From Gymnothorax reevesii (taxonomy: Eukaryota > Chordata > Actinopteri > Anguilliformes > Muraenidae): 64,000 bases of DNA. The stretch lies in assembly GCA_029721435.1 (NCBI GenBank), contig CM056587.1, forward strand, positions 496,001 to 560,000, given 5' to 3'. The notes under the pieces are model-generated. The model searched no databases, was not told where the DNA came from, and saw only the letters and a program-made list of their open reading frames with translations. Below are positions 11,706-25,200 of the stretch, piece by piece. The stretch's first letter is position 1. Each line of letters starts with the position of its first letter. The translations under genes and the position numbers were made by a program.

Positions 11706-13288
11706 CAAAAAAAAAACCTTGCACTCATCTGCCATTAATTGAAGATACAAAAGATATGGGCGTTTAGATTTGCCAAAATCTTGCCACTCTCAATGAGAAT
11801 CTACATATGTGCAAAATAATTACCGTATACAACAGCAAAATGACAATGATCATACTACCAGTTGAAAGAAATAAAGTCAGAAAGGTAGAGCTGTCGTTAA
11901 GTCATCTGGAAAATCGTATTATTTCAGCTGGAAAATGGAGAACCATGAATTACAATACTGATTTAAATTCGATAGAATAGGCTAAATTTTAGAAAGTGCA
12001 CCACTTACTTGATAATGCTTTTGTATGCATGTGTGCATCAAGTAAAAATTAACATTTCATAACACAAGGTTTTCTGCCATTGTTTGTTTTATGTAACTAA
12101 AACTTATTTGATGTCAAAATATGACGGTGATTCACCCATTAGTTTCAATGGAATCATACAAGTAAACCGCAATCACGGATCAAGTAAAAAGTGCCAAAGT
12201 TTAACTTCTCAAAATCGCAGAGTCATGAAATGTCAATTTTTACTTGATGTGTTACTCTTAAATTACTCTTGAATCAATCTGTGATTGAAAATCCACAGCA
12301 ATAATAAATAATCAGTGCCTATACCACATTCGAGAGAGGACCGCACACTGCTATGATGAAACAGGATGAGAGTTGCATTCTGGGAAATAAAGTCTGAGCA
12401 GAATTAATTTTTTTCCCCCAACAACCAGTCAGGTTCAGAAAGATCAGGCTTCTCATTTTGAGATGATGAATGTCTTCTGAGACAAGACATTTTCATGAAT
12501 GTACTTTAAAAAAAGTACAGTACAATCATTGCGGCAGAAACATTTCTTTGCTAAATAAAATGTTCAGATATCTTGTTTTTCTTAAGTACGTAAGGGCTGA
12601 ATTTTGGCACTTCATAGATTCTCTTGTCCAAATATTGTAAACTTTTTTTCTTTTCTAATAGCTACCACATTCATACCAAATGGGTATGTGAATCTTAAAT
12701 GAAAAAAATCTGAATAGATTGTTACAAATAAAATACAAAGCATTTTTGTCTATGTTATCACTGAGGAAATCCAGCTTAGTTCCTACAGTAGAAATAATAG
12801 CTGGCAAAAAACTTTAATCCTCTATAATATACACCACTTATTCATTTAAATCATTCTTTTTCCCCAAACTCATCTGAACTTGACTGCAGTCGGTTTTGGG
12901 GTGTTAAAGTATGTGCTCACTTCTGGCCCATATCAACAAGAAAAAAATGTAAATTCAAACACTACAGCTACAAGCCTCTCCTACAAGCCAATTCTACAAG
13001 GAGAGTTAAACAACCTACTCAGGTTTTTTAACCTTTGGTTCTTCATTGAAATTTTCTAAAATTTTAAACTCATTTAAAAAATAATCACACTGTGGCACAA
13101 TACTAAAGACGATGCTTCTCAAACGGAGTGATATCAAAGAAGTGCAGCTGAGAACTATTCTCTGCAAGCTTTATAAAGATAAATCTTTTCAAGATTTTAA
13201 AAATAATAATTATTGTTGTCACTATAATTTTGTTTTTCTCTTTAAAAAAAGAAAAGGGGCCGTTGCGGAGCAGGCAGCAGGGCAGGCC

Positions 13289-13468
13289 TTAAGAGGCAGG
13301 CTTCTTCAGCTCCCGGATCTGTTTGATAAGGTATGTTTTCTCGTCGTTGAACTGCTCATCATCTGTACGGTCCTTCTGGAAGTTGCTGAGGAAGTCAATG
13401 AGTTTGGTCTGGTTCTTCAGGAGGATGTCCACAATTGGTTGGGTCTTATTGGGATTGGCAACAAACAC
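13289..13468 (-). CDS. cab39l: Last coding exon (residues 276-334 and stop)
   Basis: 180 bp, from [20 protein letters not shown] to [11 protein letters not shown], with a TAA stop at 13289-13291. The acceptor AG is at 13469-13470 on the gene strand. Where a polypyrimidine tract would lie there is a TTTTTCAAG end and, about 25 nt further upstream, a long ATT repeat. The ending KKPAS lacks the QEA tail of CAB39, which supports CAB39L. Confidence 0.95.
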   Translation of the reverse strand: MFVANPNKTQPIVDILLKNQTKLIDFLSNFQKDRTDDEQFNDEKTYLIKQIRELKKPAS

Positions 13469-13494
13469 CTTGAAAAATATGTGAAAAGCATGCA

Positions 13495-13534
<40 letters not shown>

Positions 13535-16500
13535 CAAAGCATTAATGAATGTAATATTCTTTTAGTTCTGCAAGTTAATTACTTAGAAACAGATATAGTG
13601 TTTTAAGAATTCTCTGACTACGCAGAAAACAGTGGCATATTCATTGAAAGTGCCACTATGATCAAAAATGTACACTACCGCTCAAAAGTTTGGGATCACT
13701 TGGAAATTTTCTTGTTTTCCATGGAAACACACATGAAATTAGCATGAATAGGAAATATAGCAAATGAACAGAGCATGCTGACATTATCTGAGGGAGAAAT
13801 AATGCTCTTAGTGGAAAATGATGAATATGTACATACTTTGCCCTCGTCAAAAAAAAAAAAAAAAAACCACGTTCACTGTTGATACCGAAACTGGTCTTTG
13901 ACAGGAACCATTTAGCACAGCTGCTAGTTGACAACCTGTGAGGCGTCTTTGTGTAGTTTAAGACACTCTCAGATATTTGTTCTCTTGCACAGTTGTGCAT
14001 CGGGGCCTCCCACTCCTTTTTTCTGTCCTTGTTAGTGCCAGTTTCTGCTGCTCTCTGACGGGAGTAGTTGACAGCATGGTAAGAGCTTAAGTTTTCAATT
14101 TCTCGCATTGAATAGCCTTCTTTTCTAAGCACAATAATAAACTGACGGATCTCTAAAGGAAGTTCTTTCTTTCTGGCCATTTTAAGCCTGTAAACAAACA
14201 AACAAACGATGATGCTTCGGGTACCAAACCAAACTCAAGAATGCCATGCACACTTTTGTGCTCCCTTATTAGTTCAACAGTTTTCAGCTGTGCAACACAT
14301 TTACAGAAGGGTTTTCTAATAATCAATTAGCCTTATAAAATGCTTGAGTTGGATTAGCAGCCATACAAGGAGACTAATACACTGACGATTGCTGATAATA
14401 GGCCTCAATGCAAAAATGTAGATCATTCTTTGAAAATCATCTGATTAATTTTAATCGTTTATGAAATGGATCAAAGTGTTTGTGAAATAGAAAAAAATGT
14501 TTGTGCAATGCATGAAAATGTAATTTTCTTTGGAAAACAAAGAAATTTGCAAGTGATCCCAAACTTTTGAGCAGGTAGGTAGTGTACCTTTCCTTTTTTT
14601 GTCGAATTAGAAAGTATCCACGGCTTATTTTAGGTTCCAAATGCAGCCGCGATTTTCAATACAATTTCAATTTTCTATTCAATCTTCAATTGCCACCATT
14701 ATTCAATTTAAAAAAAAATACTTGGGCGTAACCAAAAGAGCTGGATACAGTAGGAAGCAATGACACTCACATCTCGGGAACTGCAAAACACACTACTTCC
14801 ACTTTGCAAAACAACCTGAGCACAATGCTCAATGCGATTATGAAATGGCATCACTCCTTGCAACTCTGCTTTGTGCATCATCCACGGGCTTGATCATCCA
14901 CGGGCTTCACTTCTGAGAGAGAGGATTGAGGGACTTCACCACCCACGGGCTTCACTTCTCAAAAAGAGAGCACTGCGGGACTTCATCATCCATGGGCTTC
15001 ATCACCCACGGACTTCACACCTGAGAGAGCGCGCTGAGGGACTTCATCCACGGGCTTCAATTCTCAGAGAGAGCACAGCGGGACTTCATCACCCACGGGC
15101 TTCACTTCAGAGAGCGCGCACTGTTGGACTTCATCATCCACTGGCTTCACTTCTCGAAGAGCAATGCAGGACTTCATCTTCCACGGTCTTCACTTCTGAG
15201 AGAGAGCACTGCGGGACTTCACTATCCACGGGCTTCATTTCTGAGAGAGAGCATTGCGGGACTTCATCATCCACGGGCTTCACTTCTGAGAGAGAGCACT
15301 ACGGGACTTCATCATCCACGGGCGCTACTTCTGAGAGAGAGAGCACTGCAGGTCTTCATCATCCACGAGCTTCACTTCTGAGAGAGAGCACTGCGGGATT
15401 TCATTATCCACGGGCTTCACTTCTGAGAGAGAGCACTGCGGGACTTCATTATCCACGGGCTTTACTTCTGAGAGAGAGCACAGCGGGACTTAATTATCCA
15501 CAGGCTTGACTTCTGAGAAAGAACACTACAAGACTTCATTATCCACGGGCTTCACTCCTGAGAGAGAGCACTGCGGGATTTCATTATCCACGGGCTTCAC
15601 TTCTGAGAGAGAGCACAGCGGGATTTCATTATCCACGGGCTTTACTTCTGAGAGAGAGCACTGCGGGATTTCATTATCCACGGGCTTCACTCCTGAGAGA
15701 GAGCACAGCGGGATTTCATTATCCACGGGCTTTACTTCTGAGAGAGAGCACTGCGGGACTTCATTATCCACGGGCTTTACTTCTGAGAGAGAGCACTGCG
15801 GGACTTCATTATCCACGGGCTTTACTTCTGAGAGAGAGCACTGCAGGACTTCATTATCCACGGGCTTCACTTCTGAGAGAGAGTACTGCGGGATTTCATC
15901 ATCCACGGGCTTCACTTCTGAGAGAGAGCACAGCGGGATTTCATTATCCACGGGCTTTCCTTCTGAGAGAGAGCACTGCAGGACTTCATTATCCATGGGC
16001 GCTACTTCTGAGGGAGAGAGCACTGCGGGACTTCATTATCTACAGGCTTTACTTCTGAGAGAGAGCACAGCGGGACTTCATTATCCACAGACTTTACTTC
16101 TGAGAGGGAGCACTGCAGGACTTCATTATCCACGGGCTTCACTTCTGAGAGAGAGCACTGCGGGATTTCATCATCCACGACTTTACTTCTGAGAGAGAGC
16201 ACTACGGAACTTCATCATCCATGGGCTTCACTTCTGAGAGAGAGCACTACGGGATTTCATCATCCACGGGCTTTACTTCTGAGAGAGAGCACTGCAGGAC
16301 TTCATTATCCCAGGCGCTACTTCTGAGAGAGAGAGCACTGCAGGTCTTCATCATCCACGAGCTTCACTTCTGAGAGAGAGCACTGCGGGATTTCATTATC
16401 CACGAGCTTCACTTCTGAGAGAGAGCACTGCGGGATTTCATTATCCACGGGCGCTACTTCTGAGAGAGAGAGCACTGCAGGTCTTCATCATCCACGAGCT

Positions 16501-19149
16501 TCACTTCTGAGAGAGAGCACTGCGGGATTTCATTATCCACGAGCTTCACTTCTGAGAGAGAGCACTGCGGGATTTCATTATCCACGGGCGCTACTTCTGA
16601 GAGAGAGAGCACTGCAGGTCTTCATCATCCACGAGCTTCACTTCTGAGAGAGAGCACTGCGGGATTTCATTATCCACGAGCTTCACTTCTGAGAGAGAGC
16701 ACTGCGGGATTTCATTATCCACGGGCTTTCCTTCTGAGAGAGAGCGCTACAGGACTTCATGACCCACGGGCTTTACTTCTGAGAGAGAGCACAGCGGAAC
16801 TTCATCATCCATGGGCTTCACTTCTGAGAGAGAGCACAACGGGACTTCATTATCCACAGGCTTTACTTCTGAGAGAGAGCACAGCGGAACTTCATCATCC
16901 ACGGGCTTTACTTCTGAGAGAACTGCGGGACTTCATCATCCACGGGCTTCACTCCTGAGAGAGAGCACTGCAGGACTTCATTATCCACGGGCTTCACTCC
17001 TGAGAGAGAGCACTGCAGGACTTCATTATCCACGGGCTTAACTTCTGAAAGAGAGCACTGCGGGATTTCATCATCCACGAGCTTCACTTTTGAGAGAGAG
17101 AGCACTGCGGGACTTCATTATCCACGGGCTTTACTTCTGAGAGAGAGAGCACTGCGGGTCTTCATCATCCACGGGCTTTACTTCTGAGAGAGAGCACTGC
17201 GGAAGTTCATCATCCATGGGTTTTACTTCTGAGAGAGAGCGCTGCAGGACTTCATGACCCACAGGCTTCCCTTCTGAGAGAGAGCACTGCGGGATTTCAT
17301 TATCCATGGGCTTCCCTACTGAGAGAGAGCACTGCGGAACTTCATCATCCACGGGCTTCCCTTCTGAGAGAGAGCACTGCGGGACTTCATCATCCATGGG
17401 CTTCTCTTCTCAGAGAGAGCACTGCAGGACATCATGACCCACAGGCTTTCCTTCTGAGAGTGAGCACTGCGGGACATACTGTCCTCATTTTTCAGCCAGT
17501 TATTTTCAACAAATTTTGATGCATTGAAAGGAATTCTACCAAACTGTATGAATATGACACTGTTAGACACTTTGAAGTTCGTAAAAGTGAAAATTAAAAG
17601 GTGAATTGCTCATCATAGTGGCACTTTAAAAAGAACACAATAAAATTCAGTAAAGCCAAAGAGCAGGTTCTGTAAAAAAAAAAAAAAAAAAATATGTTGG
17701 AGTAGTAAAATTGTTTGTCATCTTACAAGCACCGCTCCAATTAACAATAATCAAAATCAGTGAGGTCCATGAGAAACAGTGAGAGGAGTTCTTTTTTGAG
17801 AGGACTCTACCTTGAAAACATGGAAGGCCTCAAACTGGATGTTGAGACTCTTGTCCCTCAGCAGGTTCATCATGAGTTTGAGGTTCTCAGGCTTGCTAAT
17901 GTAACGCGTCATTACAGTGAAATTATGTCTGTCCAGAAGCAGTTCCCCCAGCAGCTGTGTCAAACACCAAATCCAAATGTTAGTGAGCTGGAGTCAGCAG
18001 CTCGAAGTGCCTGAACTGGAAGAAGTAAAACTGTTTAAAAGTTTGTTTCCCCAATTTAAAATAACCCAAAGACGCATAGTATCTGACAGGAGCAGAATCA
18101 GGACCGAAGATGAAAAGACAGGTGAAACCAGCTCTGCAGTAAACAAACGTGGAAAGAACAAAAACTACAAATGATGCATGAGATTCATGAGCCTGTCTGT
18201 TAGCCTGCAGGCCATCAAAGTTCTTCATTTGCCTCTGAGTAAATGTGATCCAGGTTTAAATAAACAATATAAATATGACATGATGGTCCTGATATACCCC
18301 ATTTCCAAAAAAAAGTTGGGACGCTGTGCAACAATTTAATGAAAGAATGCAATGAATTGCAAATCATTTAAACCCTAAACAGAGTTGAAAATGGTACAAA
18401 GACAACACATCAAATGTTGAAACTAAGAAGTTTCATTGTTTTATGTAAAATATCTGCTCATTTTGAATTTGATGCCAGCAACACATCATCATATCATATC
18501 ATACTATATACTATAATTTGAGGAATGTTTGTCTGTCTGTCTGTCTGTTCCCCTACTCCTCCGAGGTCCTCTGACGGATCTTCACCAAACTTGGTGGGTC
18601 TATGTAGGTTGTCCCTGGAATTGTCCTTGAGGGGTTAGTTTTTTGAAAGGTCAAGGTCACTGGGGTCAAAGGTAAATTTCTCGCATCTCCCATCTCCCTG
18701 GACAGATTTTTATGAAAGTTGGTATGTGGACGTAGGTCATCACAAGAAATGACCGCGAGAGGTCCGTTCCGTCAAAGGTCAAGGTCACGAGGGTCAAAGG
18801 TCAAACCGTAGGTCGTCACAAGAAATCAAGGTCACTGGGGTCAAAATTCAATGGACAGTTTCCTGACAAACAAGGCACATACACAGACAATGTTGTCTCC
18901 AAAGAAATCCTCAACTAACCAGTAAGCTCCAACCAAACCATTCTACTTTGGACACTCCACCACCCCCAGGCCAGACAAAACTCCCCTTCCTCTTGGGGAT
19001 AAGGGTGTGGCATAGCCCTTTACAAATGTAACTGCTGTATTTCCATCTCGATGCTCGCACAGTCGAAATTATTCTCGCCACGGGTAATTTACTAGTTTCA
19101 ACAAAAGTTGGGACATGAGCAACAAAAGACTGGAAAAGTAAAATATATT

Positions 19150-19202
<53 letters not shown>

Positions 19203-22200
19203 ACGCACACCCGGTGCAACATCTCTTGGCTACTTGGATTAATAGATGGCTTTCTCATTCCCCTCGCCTGCGCACTTCCGGCTTCAACATAAGGCTCAGT
19301 ATGATCGGAGAAGAAATGCCTTCGTTTACCGTTGTTCGTGTGTAGCTAATTGACCCAAAAAAAATAAATAAATAAATAAAAACTTATTTGCGCTTGGTGG
19401 AGAAAAATGATTTGGGATGATCATGCTGTACGTAGTAGGCATGGTAGCCTCTCTCATATCTCATCTGTGCATGACTGTGTTTGGGCCAACACCACACTGG
19501 CTAGCCAGAATATACAAGAAAACTGTGAACACGTAAATTTAACAGTTTTACGAAGTTTGTTCTTCGATTTTTGGCCAACACAATTAAGTCTGAAGTGGCC
19601 AAGCAAGCGTCAGCATGTCCAACATGATCACCAAAAATCTGCATGGAAAACCAACATTCCATTACACTATAAATCAAAGAAGTCATCATGAACACTTTTA
19701 CATGATATGTACTTACTTCTGATGGCTACTTTCGGCAACTAATTTCAATGTACAATTTATAAAGCCAAGTTCTCGTATCACTTCTACATTGGCCATTCAC
19801 ACTTTGTTGATCGATCACAATGTTCCTCTTACTCGAAACCGGAAGTGCGCAAAAATGGTTCATTTGGATTCTTTCTATTGGCAACACTACAGTAGCATCA
19901 CTGCCAATAGGATCCCAGAAAGGCTGAGTTTTTCACAAGATGTTGAGGGCTTCCAAACTCTGTGAAAGACTGCGTGGCAAATAGATTAACAAATTAAGAA
20001 TGATGTTTCTCCAAGTAAAATTACAAAGAATTTGGGGATTTCATCATTGACAGTAGACAAGATCATTATAGATTCACAAAATCTGGAGAAATCTCTTAGC
20101 AAGGGACAAGGTCGAAAACCTATGTTGAATGGCATTGATCGTCAGGCCCTAAGGCATCACTGCCTGAGAACCGGATTTGGTCATGGAAATCACTACATGG
20201 GCTCAGGAACACTTCTGAAAATCATCGACAGCAAAGACAATCCATTGCTGCATCCACAAATGCAAATTAAAACTCACCCATGTAAAGAGAAAACCATATC
20301 AAAAGATCCAGATATGCTGCTGCCTTCTCTGGGCCTAAGATCATTTAGGATTGACTGAAACAAAGTGGAAAAGTTTCCTCTGGTCTGAAATTCTTTTTGA
20401 ATCATGGACGCCACATCCTCCAAGTTAGGGCCAAAGAGAGGGACCATCCGGCTTGTAATCAGCGTACAGTTAAAAGGCCAGCATCCATGACAGTATGGGG
20501 AGCACTGGTGTGCATGGCAGGGGTAACTTACATTTCAGTGAAGACACCATTAACTCTGAACAATACACACAGGTTTCTGAGCCACATATACTGCCATCCA
20601 GACATCTTTTTCAGGGAAGGTCTTGCTTATTTCAGTAAGGCAATGCAAAATAACATATTCTGCATGTATTACAACATGGCTCCGTAGTAAAGGAGTCTGG
20701 GTGCTAAACTGGCCTGCCTGTAGTCCAGACCAGTCACCCACTGATAATATTTCGCACATTATGAAACAAAAAATAAGACGAGGTAATGAGGAGTTGAGCT
20801 GCTGAAATCCTACATCTAACAAAAATGGGAAAACATTTTGCTTTCAAAACTGCAGCCGGTGGTCTCCTCAATACCCAAGTGCTTACAGAGTGTTGTTAAA
20901 AAAAGAGGTGATGCAACACAGCGGTAAGCAAGCCGGTTCCAACTTTTTGGAGACGTGTTTCTGGCATCAAATTCAAAATGAGTATATGTTTTTTCAAAAA
21001 TCAATAAAATAAAAAAAATAAAAAATCTGTTTCAACATCTTTTACGTCGTCTTCATACCATTTTCAGTATGGAGTTAGGGTTAGCAAATCATTTCATTCT
21101 GTTTGAGAACATTTTAAACAGCGTTCCAACTTTTTTCAGAAATGGGATTGTACAAAAATAATTGCACACCTCAGCTGTGCCATCGTTTTTGTATGATGAC
21201 TAAAATTTTGTTGTATATTGTTTTATATTGTGCCAATACCATGATAGCGGAGGACAGTTTCTGTGTTTTCAATCAAAAATTGCATTTATTTTATTTTTAA
21301 CACTATCATGCAGTTTCATAATTGTGAATGTGCAAAAATTTGGTTTATTCTATTTTAATTTCATTGCTTTAAGTTTCATTGCTATAAGTTTTAGTTTCAT
21401 TGCTATAAGCGGTGGTCACCAATTCCGCAATGCTACAGTTCCACAAGGACGGTTGTTGTCGCATTGTGCCTTCTCCAATTAGTCACCATACTTGCCAATG
21501 ATATTAATACTTATATTGAAACACTCAAAAATGCTGTCTGCTTTTATCCTTCTGATGCCAGCAACTTCGTAAAACATACTGACAATTACAATTAGCCAGG
21601 AATTCAATCGTGACAAGATGATACAAAATGTCACAAGATGAACATGTCAAAACGACTTCATGTGCTCAAAATGATGCAGACCATTTTAACATCCCTTAAC
21701 CCTGAGTTTCCCTGTGGTTTACGTGAAAATAACGATTAAGAAGCAAGAAACATGAGGTTAAAAGCTACCAAAACCTGTCATATTTGTAGCACCACAACAC
21801 CCAGAATATTTTTGCACGTTTTGGGACTGCCCAGTTATTTCTCATTTCTGGTCTCATGTAAACTCAGTTATGCATGTACTTGCTTTTCTTTTCATTTTTT
21901 TTCAGAATTTGAATGCATTTCAATATGTCTGAACACTCCCCCCATTTTTGAAAATAAAAAATGTTGATTAAAAAGAAATAAGCAAGAAACCAAATCGATA
22001 ATTGCGTAGGTGTAAATAGAATGATGCAACAAATATTGTCTGCATGAGATTTGGAATTATTCCATTACAATTCTCCAGGTAGAAATGATAATTAAGATAC
22101 CCAATAATCATTCCTAAAAAATATAGAGTGGCTGAGTCTGACACAGCATAACAAGCTGTAATTAGATTTCATGACAAAACCAAAAATATAAAGGGATACC

Positions 22201-25200
22201 TTTAGTGATTGCCTCTTTGTGACATAGTTCTCAGAGTGGAGCAGCTTCTCATAATCTGCAAAAACCTGACACACAATGAAGAATGAGAAACCAGCAACTT
22301 CCCAGAGCAGACTGAGATTCTGAGCAGACAAGCTGAATCAAAGGTTAATTTCATCACAATTAAGAATAGAGCACTTCTAATGAGCATTCTTCACTTCATA
22401 GTTCTCGCTTTCGGGGCCGTTCAGATACTGCGTCATCTGCAATCATAAATTCATTATTTTCAATGGGGACACGGCGGTGAGCGCACTCCAAACCGAAAGC
22501 GATACCGTTGGGGCATGTTCACCAATCAGCTTCAGAAGACGTGCTTCACCTTTTCCAGCCAAGGACTTCTCCACAATCAAGAGACCGATTTTTCTCGTGC
22601 AAGGATAACTGGAGCTGTATGAAATATCGAGTTCTTACTATTTTGACATCGACAGAAGGAATAGCGCTTGGAGATGTATCAGCACAAAATTTGGAATAAC
22701 TGGAGAGCACGATTAGCTGTTTTTGCTGTCTTGTTGTCATGATTAACACTTGTGCTAATGTCAGCTTGCTAAATTAAGTTCATTTTAATGTGTGCTGAAA
22801 TGTTTTTTTTTTTTTGACTAAACATTTTCAGTGTTCAGCAAACGTTGCAGTTATTCATTTTTCCCTCATTAATAGTTAAAACAACAATACAAATTAAAAT
22901 GATCAAGAGTATCGTCCAATGATCAGTCATTATAGTTACAACGATGAAAACGTGCAGTAGGGCGCTGCGATTATAGACCACCACTTTCGTCTAAAAGGGG
23001 TCCTAACGCATCTCATCACTTTTTTTGGTGAAAATGCATTGGAGAAAAAAGTGGAAAAAAAACACTATTTTTGGCAAAGAGAACAAAAAAATCATATATT
23101 GAGGTAAATACATGAGAAATAAACAAAAATAGGCGTGCAATGCACGGAACACCCCTCAGCCCGATGTTCAAGTTTTTGGAGACGCCCGCCGCCCGCCCGC
23201 CGCCCGACCGCACGAAGGATAGCAACACCCCATCAGCCTTGAGGGCTGAGGGGTAAAAAACACTAAAAATATCCATATTATATATATTATTATTATTATA
23301 TTATATCCACAATAATCCATTATAACAATTGAAAGGTGTTGCAAATTTTATTTTTGAGTCATGAATTGCATGAATCCATGTTTGAAGCAGTGTGTTAGTG
23401 TTAAACGCAACGCATGATGGAAGGACCACTCAGATTGTTTGTTGCGGTAATGTGGCCTGATATGATGCCGGTTGGTCACTTGGAAAAATTTCTAAAGACG
23501 TTAAATGCTGTCACGGCACTGTTGAAACCAAATTCTCAGTTACATTATGATGATCTATCGATCGAAAAACGTTTGTTTTCCTTTTATACTTTTCAACATT
23601 TGTACATCATTTCATTGAATATCTTATTTCACACAAAGTTTCATTATGAAAAACAGCACAGCACAAATTAAAAAGCCTGGTTTTGTAAATCCATCGTTTG
23701 AGATTCAAAGCTAAATTTCATTAGATGGAGATACACCGTACGACTAGAACATGAAGCCCACTCCTTGGTAGGAAAAGAAGTTCAAAACATAATCAGTTTG
23801 TGCAGAGGGGCAGAAATATAGTGCTGTGAAATGACAAAAGGAAGCAAGTACAAATTTCAGTTTTGAGAAACAGATGCAAACAACTTTTCATTATAGCCCT
23901 GCAATATGGTTAGAAGTAGAAGTTTCGCACTGAGGCCGTCAAATACATCACTGCCCCCATCTCATCATGACATAAGTGTTTAATACTGTAATCCTGAGTG
24001 TGGCTCAGGTGACTTGCTTCCTTTTGACATGACAGGTATGTATTATACAATCAATGGTGATAAGGAAGCAAGTGCATTTACTTCAACATAAATGCCTTTA
24101 TTCAAAATGCAAATAATTTACATTTGCCAATCACCATTAGCAACACAGTGGAAATATTGAATTTTCTGTTGTTTTACACGCAAGGCATTCTGGGATGTCC
24201 ACCTCTCTCCAGGGGTGGGGCTGAAGTCTTCCAGAAGACGAACAAACATATTTTATAACTCCTCACAATGCCAAATTGAGTAGTGCAGAGCTTTCAATAT
24301 TCACCATCTTCAGCAAGCAATAATACTTTAGCATCCGCGAAACTAAACTAATTAAGAACAGAGCAATTCCCTGGTTTTCCCTTGAGATTCCTGAATTGTT
24401 AAAGGCTTGGGATTTCACATGGAGAAAAGCGTGTTTCTGGGTCGCGTTCTGACTGGCAGCATTTTCTTTATCTTCTTAATAGAGCAAGGGCGATAGAGGG
24501 CATCCTTGCCTTGTACCCCTTAAAATTTGGAATTTTAGGGATTTGTATAAAGTAACTTTATCCAGTGAATAAATTTTTTACCCAGGCCGAATTTGTGTAA
24601 CATGTAAAACGAATATGGGATTGCCACACGGTCGAATGCCTTCTCTGTGTCCAGAGAGAGCACTAAACCATTCAAAGACCGCTGTTGAAAAACTTGAATT
24701 GTGTTTAATAATCTGCGCGTATTATTGTATGAATTACGACCTTTGATGAATCCAGTCTGGTCTTCATTTATGAGAGTAGGGAGTAAGCATTCTAGTCTTG
24801 TTGCTAATATTTTAGAAAGGATTTTCAAATCTGCATTTAACAGAGAGATGGTCCTGTACAATGCACAATCCTCTGGGATTTTGCCCTTTTTTTAAAATGA
24901 GAGAGATGTGCGCTTCTCTCAGAGACTGTGGCAAGGTGCCTTTCTCAATTTTGGCATCGGTAGGTAGGTCTGGCATCAAGGAGTACACATGCAAAGTATG
25001 AAAGCCCCATCTCTCACGGTTCAAAAGTTATCGGCAAGGTTAAAGTTTTTCTGCACGCGGACAGACGCGGACGCCGGGGGTACGACAATAGCTCTCCGGA
25101 CATTCGTCCCGGCGAGCTAAAAATGTTTGTTAAATTAAATGTGTTTAAGTTTTAAAATTTTGTCTGTCATCCTTTGCTGTCATAAATGTCATGACAAATT

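Larger units (their letters stand above)
10752..13288 (-). other. cab39l: Likely 3' UTR and downstream flank of the MO25-family gene
   Basis: This 2.5-kb stretch directly follows the stop codon at 13289-13291 and carries no recognisable transposon or other gene. It is AT-rich with a poly(A) run (11342-11365) and an AAT run near 11669-11697. Two minus-strand AATAAA signals lie at 11063-11068 and 10872-10877. A long 3' UTR of up to about 2.4 kb is plausible, but transcript ends cannot be fixed from sequence alone. Confidence 0.5.
18297..21150 (+). mobile_element. Degenerate Tc1-like transposon containing nested insertions
   Basis: TA lies at 18295-18296 and 21151-21152. The inverted ends share CCCATTTC and AAAAAGTTGG motifs. 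Plus-strand transposase relics include the HTH and linker ([20 protein letters not shown] near 20110), an RPASMTVWG block near 20480, and [16 protein letters not shown] near 20705, where the final catalytic Glu of SPxENI is changed to Asp. Stops and frame changes abound. The element is about 1 kb longer than its relative at 35282-37138. A Helitron-like insertion (18486-19095) accounts for 610 bp of this; a further segment around 19150-19880 is not typical of the family. Confidence 0.8.

Noticed and set aside
14871..17397. Long repetitive open frames on both strands of the minisatellite as a protein-coding gene
   Set aside because: The openness follows from a 45-bp unit length; frames shift at every 47-bp variant, there is no start context, splice signals or conserved domain, and both strands are equally open.
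14876..17475. CRISPR array
   Set aside because: Units are contiguous without unique spacers, the context is a vertebrate intron, and no cas-like gene exists.
19272..19853. ETS motifs as promoter of a host gene
   Set aside because: They lie inside a decayed transposon with no adjacent exon; only noted as a possible nested-element tip.
23016..23276. 86-residue minus-strand frame
   Set aside because: No recognisable domain, overlaps a short GC-rich repeat, and no splice context.
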